Positions 57,634 to 64,000 of a stretch of DNA of 64,000 bases are shown piece by piece. The translations under genes were made by a program, and so were the position numbers. The notes beneath the pieces were generated by a model, which made no database searches, was not told the DNA's origin, and saw nothing but the letters and a program-made list of their open reading frames with translations. This DNA comes from Paraburkholderia sp. IMGN_8 (GTDB taxonomy: Bacteria; Pseudomonadota; Gammaproteobacteria; Burkholderiales; Burkholderiaceae), in assembly GCF_038050405.1 (NCBI RefSeq), contig NZ_CP150900.1, positions 124,001-188,000 of the forward strand, written 5' to 3'. Numbering within the stretch: position 1 is the first letter of the stretch; every line of letters begins with the position of its first letter.

Positions 57634-58774
57634 TGTGGCGGCGGCGCGTCGTATTACGCGCCGCTCGCGTGACGGCGGCTACGCCGCTTTCGCGCGGCGC
57701 TGGAGGGCGCGTGCACTGACGGGTGCCGCGCTCTTCGGCGTATGTTCTGCTTTCCATCTGGCCGGTGGGCCGATCGTCGCGGTGTACGCCGCGGGGGCAG
57801 CCGCCAACTCGCCTGCTCAGGCGGGGCGACCGGCATTGCCGGTGCCCAATCTGCCGACGCCGCCCCGTGCTACCTTGCCCGGCTTCAATCCGCCGCCCGC
57901 CGCGCCGGGCACCACGGCCAGCGGCCCGGTACGCATGCAGCCGGCACGCATGCCGTTCTATGTCGCAACGCGCGGCACCACCACGATCTACGTGCTCGGC
58001 ACGTTGCACGTAGGCGACCCCGCCGACTATCCTCCCGAGCAACCCTTCCGCCCGCCGATCCTCGGCGCACTCGCCGCCTCAGGGACGCTCGCGCTCGAAC
58101 TATCACCCGACGAACTGCTGGTCTCGCAAGACGACGTGTCGAAATACGGCGTATGCCGGCGTGACTGCCTGCCCGGTTTATTGCCCGATCCGCTGTGGCG
58201 CAAGCTTGCCTTTCGATTGCGCGGCAATCCTGCCGCGCTGAATGAAATCAAGAAGATGCGGCCGTGGCTCGCGTCCTTGCTGGTCGAAACCTACGATTCG
58301 TTGAGTGCCGGCTTGCAGACCGAGTACGGCACGGAAGCGCAATTGCAGAACGTCTATATCAGGACGCGCGGCAAGATCGTAGGACTGGAAACCTTGTCGC
58401 AGCAGATGCGCGCGTTCACAGGACTGACACTTGCGCAGCAGCGCGAAATGCTCGCGCAGGACCTGGTGCAGACGCCCGCGGAAAACGTCGACGACGTGCG
58501 GACTTTGCATCGGCTGTGGAGAGTGGGCGATGCCGACGCGATCGCGGCATGGCAGGCGGCGAAGTCGGAAAAGCTGGCGCGTGACAAGCGGATCTCCGAT
58601 TCGATCGACAACAAGATCGTGTATGAGCGGAACCGGCGCTTCGTGTCGCGGATGCTGCTGATTGCCGCGCCGAACAAACCGGTGTTCGTGGCGATCGGCG
58701 CGTTGCATCTGGGTGGGCGCAAAGGCGTGCTGCAGCTTTTGCGGCAGCACGGGTTTGTGGTCGAGGCGGGGTGA
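57626..58774 (+). CDS. TraB/GumN-family protein
   Basis: A member of the TraB (PF01963) superfamily, whose bacterial members are mostly uncharacterised and proposed to be metal-dependent proteases or inhibitors. The ATG at 57626 overlaps dppF by 8 bp and has AGGTGGGGG upstream. A basic leader precedes a hydrophobic segment (LTGAALFGVCSAFHLAGGPI, about residues 30-50), so export to the periplasm or membrane anchoring is likely. A Pro-rich linker leads to the TraB domain with the two family motifs VLGTLHVGD and VFVAIGALHLGG. A Cys pair (GVCRRDCLP) is present. Length is 382. Peptide-related function is suggested only by coupling to dppF. Confidence 0.85.
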
Positions 58775-58857
58775 GGTTCGGCAGCGCTCTACGTCACCGG
58801 CGCGGCGCAGAAATCCTGCGTGACGCCGGCGTCTGCCGAGCAGCAAAGGCAACAGTC

Positions 58858-59814
58858 CTACATGAACATCAGGAAATTCAACAGGAAGATGTTCACGATC
58901 AGCAAGGTCAGCGCGGTCGGCACCTGCACCTTGATCACCGCATTCTTATCCGGCAACTCCAGCAGCGCAGCCGGCACCATGTTGAAGTTCGCGGCCATCG
59001 GCGTCATCAGCGTGCCGCAGTAGCCCGAGAACATGCCGATCGCGACCATCACCGCCGGATTGCCGTGAAACACGCCGACCAGAATCGGCACGCCGACGCC
59101 GCCGGTCATCACCGGGAACGCGGCGAAGCCGTTGCCCATCACCATCGTGAAAAGCGCCATGCCGATGCAGTACACGGCCACCGCGACAAACCGGTAGTCG
59201 AGGCTGATGTAGGCCGTGGTCACGTGCGCGACGGCCTTGCCGACGCCGGCGTCCGAGAAGACGAGGCCGAGCATGCCGAGCATCTGCGGCAGCACCGCGG
59301 CCCACGACAATGCATCGACCAGCCGGCGCGCTTCCTTCATCGATTGGCCGACGGTGTCGCGCGTCAGCACACAGGCAATCGCGAGCGCGATCACGCAGCC
59401 GATCCCGAAGCCGATCAGCGTGACGTTGGCCTTTTCGATCAGCGGCATGCCACCGAAGATCAGATGGCTGGCCGACAACGTGATGATCACGGTAATGACC
59501 GGAATCGTCAGCGCGGGCACGAACAGCTTGTTGCGCAGGCGCGCGGCGCTGGCCTTGCGCGCTTCGAGCGACAGCAGTTTCGGCTTGGCCGCGGTGACGC
59601 CGCCGAAGCCGGCGATCAGCGCCATCACGATCACCAGTACACCGACCACGGCGGGCGGCAGCTTGTCGCCGATCAGGAAGATCAGCGCGTAGAGAATCCA
59701 GAAGCCGCCGGCGGTGAAGCGGCGCGGGTGCGCCCTGTCCGTGACGATCATGCCGCCGATAACGAGCAGCACCACGCCCAGCAGCCAGAAGAGATAGGTA
59801 ATCGTGAGTGTCAT
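58858..59814 (-). CDS. DUF979-family membrane protein (putative 5-oxoproline permease subunit)
   Basis: A 318-residue integral membrane protein with about nine hydrophobic helices. MTLTITYLFWLLGVVLLVIG, GKAVAHVTTAYISLDYRFVA and the end PTALTLLIVNIFLLNFLMFM mark the DUF979 family. It overlaps DUF969 by 4 bp (ATGA). The DUF969/DUF979 pair is known to me next to pyroglutamyl peptidase or Pxp genes, so a transport role for 5-oxoproline is inferred, not shown. Confidence 0.82.
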   Translation of the reverse strand: MTLTITYLFWLLGVVLLVIGGMIVTDRAHPRRFTAGGFWILYALIFLIGDKLPPAVVGVLVIVMALIAGFGGVTAAKPKLLSLEARKASAARLRNKLFVPALTIPVITVIITLSASHLIFGGMPLIEKANVTLIGFGIGCVIALAIACVLTRDTVGQSMKEARRLVDALSWAAVLPQMLGMLGLVFSDAGVGKAVAHVTTAYISLDYRFVAVAVYCIGMALFTMVMGNGFAAFPVMTGGVGVPILVGVFHGNPAVMVAIGMFSGYCGTLMTPMAANFNMVPAALLELPDKNAVIKVQVPTALTLLIVNIFLLNFLMFM

Positions 59815-60560
59815 GCCTGGTCTCCTGCGACGGGTTGCGTCGGCGTCATTGCAGCGGCGCTGGCCGCCGCATTGCCGCGTAACTCGCGTTCGAGCTTGCG
59901 GTCGAGCAGATGCAGGCGGAAGCCGTGAATGATGAACGCGCAGATCGCGGTCGGAATGCCCCAGACAGCCACGTGAATCGGCTCGACGACGATGCCCGCT
60001 TCTTTCAGGAAGGTCGTCATCAGCACGATCGCGCCGAAGGCGACGAAGATGTCCTCGCCGAAGAACAGGCCGACGTTGTCGGTCGCCGCGGAGAACGCGC
60101 GCAGCTTGAAACGCACTGCATCGCTGATTTTGCCGAAGCGGGTTTCGGTCGCGCCTTCGGCCATCGGCGCGATCAGCGGACGCACCATCTGCGGATGGCC
60201 GCCGAGACCGGTCAGGCCGACGGCCGCGGTTAGTTCGCGCACCAGCAGATAGACGATCAGCAAACGCCCCGCGGTGGCGGCCTTGATGCCGCCGATCCAC
60301 GCTTGCGCGCGCTCGCGCAGGCCATGCCGTTCGAGCAGACCGATCACGGCGAGCGGCAGCAGGATGATCAGCGGGATATTGCGCGTCTTGATAAAGCCGG
60401 TGCCGATTTCAGCGAGGATCTTTTCGGGCGGAAAGTGCGCGGCCAGACCCGTGGCGATCGCGGCGGCCGCCACGATCAGCATCGGATTGAACCGTAATAA
60501 AAAGCCGGTGATGATGACGGCCACGCCAATGAGCGGCCATAGACTGACGGTTGTCTGCAT
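59811..60560 (-). CDS. DUF969-family membrane protein (putative 5-oxoproline permease subunit)
   Basis: A 249-residue membrane protein with about six helices. The start at 60560 (MQTTVSLWPLIGVAVIITGF) follows GGAGA; upstream in-frame starts are not conserved. The family segment TRNIPLIILLPLAVIGLLER and GLTGLGGHPQMVRPLIAPMA is clear. It is cotranslated with the DUF979 gene. The gap to pxpA (265 bp) holds only an 8-bp stem hairpin (60744-60772) without a U-tract. Confidence 0.82.
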   Translation of the reverse strand: MQTTVSLWPLIGVAVIITGFLLRFNPMLIVAAAAIATGLAAHFPPEKILAEIGTGFIKTRNIPLIILLPLAVIGLLERHGLRERAQAWIGGIKAATAGRLLIVYLLVRELTAAVGLTGLGGHPQMVRPLIAPMAEGATETRFGKISDAVRFKLRAFSAATDNVGLFFGEDIFVAFGAIVLMTTFLKEAGIVVEPIHVAVWGIPTAICAFIIHGFRLHLLDRKLERELRGNAAASAAAMTPTQPVAGDQA

Positions 60561-60825
60561 CTGGATCTCCAAACAGGGTTTCAACCTCGCCGCTTGTGGC
60601 GGCTAACGTGGGCCGGCGCCGGGTGTGATCCATGCGCCGTCATGCTGCCGCGGCTCTTGATGGCCACGTTGCTTCGACTACACCTGCACCTGCGCTTACA
60701 CCTGCTGCTTTACCGCGAGTACTGCAAAGAGTCCTGCATCCGGCGAACGCCCCGCATGGCGCGAGGCGTTCGGGGCTGCGCAAGGGACGGCTCGCGCTGT
60801 CTATCCGGTTCGCCTTGGCCGACGC

Positions 60826-61578
60826 TCACACGCGGGCAGCGCCGGCCGCGTGAACTTCAATGCCGGCGTCTTCGAGCGCGCGGCGGATGCGCCGCGCGAA
60901 TGCTAGCGCGTGCGGACCGTCGCCGTGCAGGCAGATGGTTTGCGCGTTGAGCGGCACCCAGTGTCCGTCGACGGCCTGCACGCGATGCTCGCGCACCATC
61001 GCGAGCGTGCGGTTCAGCACCAGTTCTTCGTCGTCGAGCAGCGCGCCGGGTTCCTTGCGCGGCACCAGTGAGCCGTCGGCGCGATAGCCGCGGTCGGCGA
61101 ATACTTCTTCGATTGCGGTCAGGCCCGCGTTGCGTGCGGCCGTCACGAGGCCACTGTTGGCGAGCGCGAACACCGCCAGCGACGGGTCGAAATCATGAAC
61201 CGCGGACACGATCGCGTCGGCGATCTTCGCGTCGCGCGCGGCCTGGTTGTAGAGCGCGCCATGCGGTTTGACGTGCGCGATGCGCCCGCCCTCGGCCTGC
61301 GCGATCGCCGACAGCGCGCCGAGCTGATACAGGACGCCCGCGTAAATGTCGTTGGCCGGCAAGTCCATTTCCTTGCGGCCGAAATTTTCCGGATCGTTAA
61401 AGCTTGGATGCGCGCCGATCGACACGCCTTTTTCCACCGCCCAGCGCACGCAGTCGCGCATGGCGTTGGCGCCGCCCGCGTGCCAGCCGCACGCGATGTT
61501 TGCCGAACTGACGAGGTCGAGCAGCGCCTCGTCGGAGCCGCAGCCTTCGCCAAGGTCGGCGTTCAAATCGATTTCCAT
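60826..61578 (-). CDS. pxpA: 5-oxoprolinase subunit PxpA (LamB/YcsF family)
   Basis: PxpA works with PxpB and PxpC to open the 5-oxoproline lactam to glutamate using ATP. The start at 61578 gives [20 protein letters not shown], the LamB/YcsF signature. Further conserved blocks are [39 protein letters not shown] and [15 protein letters not shown]. Length is 250, normal. It follows pxpC by 19 bp. Confidence 0.96.
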   Translation of the reverse strand: MEIDLNADLGEGCGSDEALLDLVSSANIACGWHAGGANAMRDCVRWAVEKGVSIGAHPSFNDPENFGRKEMDLPANDIYAGVLYQLGALSAIAQAEGGRIAHVKPHGALYNQAARDAKIADAIVSAVHDFDPSLAVFALANSGLVTAARNAGLTAIEEVFADRGYRADGSLVPRKEPGALLDDEELVLNRTLAMVREHRVQAVDGHWVPLNAQTICLHGDGPHALAFARRIRRALEDAGIEVHAAGAARV

Positions 61579-61597
61579 GATGTTCCTCTGCTCAGTA

Positions 61598-62650
61598 TTA
61601 CAGCGCTGCGACGGCCAACTGGCGCGCGCAGCGTTCTTCATGCATCGCGATCGCGGCATCGATCTGCCGCAGATACGTGCGTTCTTCCAATAGGGCCTGA
61701 CGCGCCTCGTACGGCGTTGTCGGGATGAAGCGGACCGCGGCGTTCAGGCGAACCTGGGCGAGCTTCCACAGATCGGCCTGAATCACCGCGCCGATCTTCG
61801 GATAACCGCCAGTGGTTTGCGCGTCGCTCATCAGCACGATCGGCTGGCCGTTGGGCGGGACCTGGATCGTGCCCGGCAGCACCGCGTGCGACAGCAGATC
61901 GGTTTTGCAGGTGCGCTTCAGTTCAGTGCCCGCGAGGCGGTAGCCCATGCGGTTACTGTTCGGCGTGACGAGCCATTCATCGGACCAGAAGCTTTCCTGA
62001 GCGTCGGGCGTGAAGCTGTCGTATTCCGGTCCTTGCAGCACGCGGATCGGCACGGCCCACGGCACGCCCGACGGATGCCGGCCGCGCCGCAGCGGCTCGT
62101 GCACCAGCACGAACTTGCACCAGGCGGGCGCCTTCACGCCGAACTCCGGCGCTTCGGGGCTGAAGCCGACATGGCCGCGCTGCGGCGGTGCGCCGACCGG
62201 CAGACGGTCGCCGTCACGCAGCGCCCGGCCGCCGAGTCCGCCGAAATGGCCGGCGAGATCGGTGCTGCGCGAGCCGAGCATCGGCAATACGTCGATGCCG
62301 CCGGCAATGCAGACATAGCCGCGCATGCCGCGCCTGGCCGCTTGCAGCACCAGCTCCTGGCCTGCTTGCACCGGCAGGCTCCACCACGAATAAACCGGCT
62401 TGCCGTCGAGTGTCGCGCCGAATTCCGTGCCGGTGATCGCCACGCGTGTGGCGCGCAGAAAGCGCAGCACGGTGGGGCCAAAGGTGATTTCCAGGCCGGC
62501 GGCATCGGGCCGGTTGCCGACCAGCCGGTTGCCGACTTCGAGCGACAGGCGGTCGAGCGCACCACCCATCGCGACGCCGAGATGCCGGTGGCCGTGACGG
62601 CCGAGATCCTGAATCGTGGTCAGCAGACCCGCGCGAATCACATCGATCAT
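61598..62650 (-). CDS. pxpC: 5-oxoprolinase subunit PxpC (biotin-dependent carboxyltransferase-like)
   Basis: PxpC (KipA/AHS2-type) pairs with PxpB. The start [20 protein letters not shown] and the segments [40 protein letters not shown] and [19 protein letters not shown] are typical. Length is 350. It overlaps pxpB by 4 bp. Confidence 0.96.
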   Translation of the reverse strand: MIDVIRAGLLTTIQDLGRHGHRHLGVAMGGALDRLSLEVGNRLVGNRPDAAGLEITFGPTVLRFLRATRVAITGTEFGATLDGKPVYSWWSLPVQAGQELVLQAARRGMRGYVCIAGGIDVLPMLGSRSTDLAGHFGGLGGRALRDGDRLPVGAPPQRGHVGFSPEAPEFGVKAPAWCKFVLVHEPLRRGRHPSGVPWAVPIRVLQGPEYDSFTPDAQESFWSDEWLVTPNSNRMGYRLAGTELKRTCKTDLLSHAVLPGTIQVPPNGQPIVLMSDAQTTGGYPKIGAVIQADLWKLAQVRLNAAVRFIPTTPYEARQALLEERTYLRQIDAAIAMHEERCARQLAVAAL

Positions 62651-63300
62651 GCGTGTATCCCCGCGATGGTGAAGCGCACCCGGTCGCCCGGTTGCAACAG
62701 CGTGGGCGGGCGGCGCGCCGGATCGAACAGCGGCAATTCGGTGCGGCCGATCAGCTGCCAGCCGCCGGGCGAAGTGGCCGGATAAATACCGGTCTGCTCG
62801 CCGCCGATGCCGACCGAACCCGCCGGCACTTCGATCCGCGGCGACGAACGGCGCGGCGTGTGCAGCGCCCGGTCGAGCCCACCCAGATAGGCGAAGCCCG
62901 GTTGGAAGCCGAGGAAGAACACCACGTATTGGCCTTCCGAATGACGCTGCACGACTTCCCGCACCGTCAAGCCGGTGTGATTGGCGACCACTTGCAGATC
63001 GGGGCCGAATTCACCGCCGTACTGCACCGGGATCTCGACTTCGCGGCCCGGCGCGGGCGCATCGCCCCCCGCCTCCCAGGCGGCTCGCAACTGGCCGGCG
63101 AGCGTCTCGCGGTCGGCTTCGAGCGGATCGAAGACGAGCGTCAGGTTGTTCATACCCGGCACGACCTCCAGCACATGCGGCCAGTCGCGCGCGGCCTCGG
63201 CGGCCGCCCACACGCGCCGCTGGCATTCCAGCGTCGCGGGCGGCGGCGCCTCGCAGACGAGCGCGGCATCGCCGAGCGGAAAGATTCTTGGTTGGCTCAT
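62647..63300 (-). CDS. pxpB: 5-oxoprolinase subunit PxpB (KipI/AHS1 family)
   Basis: PxpB is the KipI-like subunit. The mid-section EIPVQYGGEFGPDLQVVANH and YVVFFLGFQPGFAYLGGLDR, then GSVGIGGEQTGIYPATSPGG, match AHS1 proteins. Length is 217. It is the first gene of the pxpB-C-A order and follows the regulatory region shared with the divergent MarR-like gene. Confidence 0.96.
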   Translation of the reverse strand: MSQPRIFPLGDAALVCEAPPPATLECQRRVWAAAEAARDWPHVLEVVPGMNNLTLVFDPLEADRETLAGQLRAAWEAGGDAPAPGREVEIPVQYGGEFGPDLQVVANHTGLTVREVVQRHSEGQYVVFFLGFQPGFAYLGGLDRALHTPRRSSPRIEVPAGSVGIGGEQTGIYPATSPGGWQLIGRTELPLFDPARRPPTLLQPGDRVRFTIAGIHA

Positions 63301-63389
63301 CGCTTGCGGGCCCAGGTCGAGTCGGAGAAATCGGGCACGTCGCCCCTATAGATGGTTGTCGGCATCGGTGCACGATGTTTGAAGCGTAC

Positions 63390-63419
63390 ATTATCAATAA
63401 AATATCAACAAATTCTCAA
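63390..63419 (-). promoter_or_regulatory. Promoter and direct repeats upstream of pxpB
   Basis: On the minus strand TTGAGA (63414-63419), 18-bp spacer, GATAAT (63390-63395). The strip is AT-rich in a GC-rich genome and carries the direct repeats TATCAATAAAA and TATCAACAAAT (63393-63413), candidate operator half-sites for the divergent MarR-like regulator. Confidence 0.6.
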
Positions 63420-63504
63420 TAAGAGTTTTTGCCAGGCTCCCGGGAATCGGTGGCTCGTCGTACACTCGCGACACCTTCCCATCCTGTTCTCGAGAATCTT
63501 CATC

Positions 63505-64000
63505 ATGTCGCGCCACCCCACCAAGATCGTCTCCTCGGAACATCTCGTGTCCGAGACGAGCGCGGAACTGTCCGAACTGGAGTACGCGCTCATCATGGCG
63601 GGCAATGCATTCAACCGCTGGATGGTGCGCTGCATGTCGGCCGCCGGTGATAAGGACATGACCGCCATCGAAGTTTCGCTGCTGCACCACGTCAGCCATC
63701 GCGAGCGCCGCAAAAAACTGGCGGACATCTGCTTCGTGCTGAACATCGAGGACACACACGTCGCCACCTACGCGTTGAAGAAGCTCGTAGCTAGAGGGTA
63801 TGTAAAAAGCGAAAAGACCGGCAAGGAAGTGTTCTTCTCAGCGACCGATGCGGGCCGCGAGCTCTGTCTGAAGTATCGTGAAGTGCGCGAAAGCTGCCTG
63901 ATCTCGACGCTGAAGGAAAGCGGCTTGACCAATGAGCAGATCGGCGAGGCTGCGCAGTTGATGCGCAACGCGTCCGGGCTGTACGACACGGCAGCGCGGG
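63505..64000 (+). CDS. Winged-helix MarR-like transcriptional regulator (3' end outside window)
   Basis: The ATG at 63505 opens a frame running off the right edge (at least 165 residues): MSRHPTKIVSSEHLVSETS and so on. A winged helix of the MarR type is visible: DMTAIEVSLLHHVSHRE, KLADICFVLNIEDTHVATYA (recognition helix region), then LKKLVARGYVKSEKTGKEV (wing). It is divergent from pxpB with a 204-bp shared region, so it may regulate the 5-oxoproline genes. It lacks a recognisable ligand pocket motif by eye, so the effector is unknown. Confidence 0.9.
   Translation, partial: MSRHPTKIVSSEHLVSETSAELSELEYALIMAGNAFNRWMVRCMSAAGDKDMTAIEVSLLHHVSHRERRKKLADICFVLNIEDTHVATYALKKLVARGYVKSEKTGKEVFFSATDAGRELCLKYREVRESCLISTLKESGLTNEQIGEAAQLMRNASGLYDTAAR

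Noticed and set aside
63394..63767. Minus-strand frames opposite the MarR-like gene
   Set aside because: The plus-strand winged-helix protein explains the coding signal; the minus frames have no conserved motif.

Overview
The window is high-GC DNA (tri-nucleotide periodicity, strong GC3 bias) from a beta-proteobacterium, most probably Paraburkholderia/Burkholderia. This rests on the gene order flhB-flhA-flhF-flhG-fliA / flgNMA / flgBCDEFGHIJ / flgKL / fliRQPONML / fliK-JIHGF / fliE / fliS-fliT, the FhlB-type FlhB paralogue, an SAH riboswitch before ahcY, and a Burkholderia-like repeat rich in TTACTTTCTTTGC. The assignment is inference from content; no 16S gene is present.

Bases 1-39111 hold an almost complete flagellar locus. 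It begins inside flhB and continues with flhA, the GTPase flhF, a MinD-like flhG whose P-loop has lost its lysines, and sigma-28 (fliA). A hicAB toxin-antitoxin pair, with hicA frameshifted, sits between fliA and the flgN-flgM-flgA block. The rod/hook/ring operon flgB-J runs on the plus strand, followed by a PilZ brake gene (ycgR type) with a sigma-28 promoter, then flgK and flgL. The export apparatus, C-ring and ATPase genes run on the minus strand (fliF-G-H-I-J-K, then fliL-M-N-O-P-Q-R). The two minus-strand blocks are separated by an inverted repeat of about 0.8 kb. Rightward of fliF lie fliE, fliS, fliT, a second FliK-like protein and FhlB. Flagellin (fliC), fliD, flhDC, mot and che genes are not in the window.

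Bases 39228-46835 are accessory metabolism: a coniferyl-aldehyde-type dehydrogenase and an AidB-like acyl-CoA dehydrogenase on minus, a GMC alcohol dehydrogenase on plus, then a LysR regulator divergent from an LrgA/CidA-LrgB/CidB holin-like pair with a clear palindrome between them. Bases 46973-49888 are a methyl-cycle block: extended -10 promoter, SAH riboswitch, ahcY, a small four-helix membrane protein and metF.

Bases 50016-58774 form a dipeptide ABC transporter locus: two tandem dppA paralogues, an attenuator-like terminator, dppBCDF and an overlapping TraB/GumN-family gene. Bases 58858-63300 (minus) encode a DUF969/DUF979 membrane pair and the 5-oxoprolinase subunits PxpB, PxpC and PxpA, probably a 5-oxoproline uptake and hydrolysis unit. 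A winged-helix MarR-like regulator diverges from it and runs off the right edge. No tRNA, rRNA, CRISPR array or transposase gene was seen.
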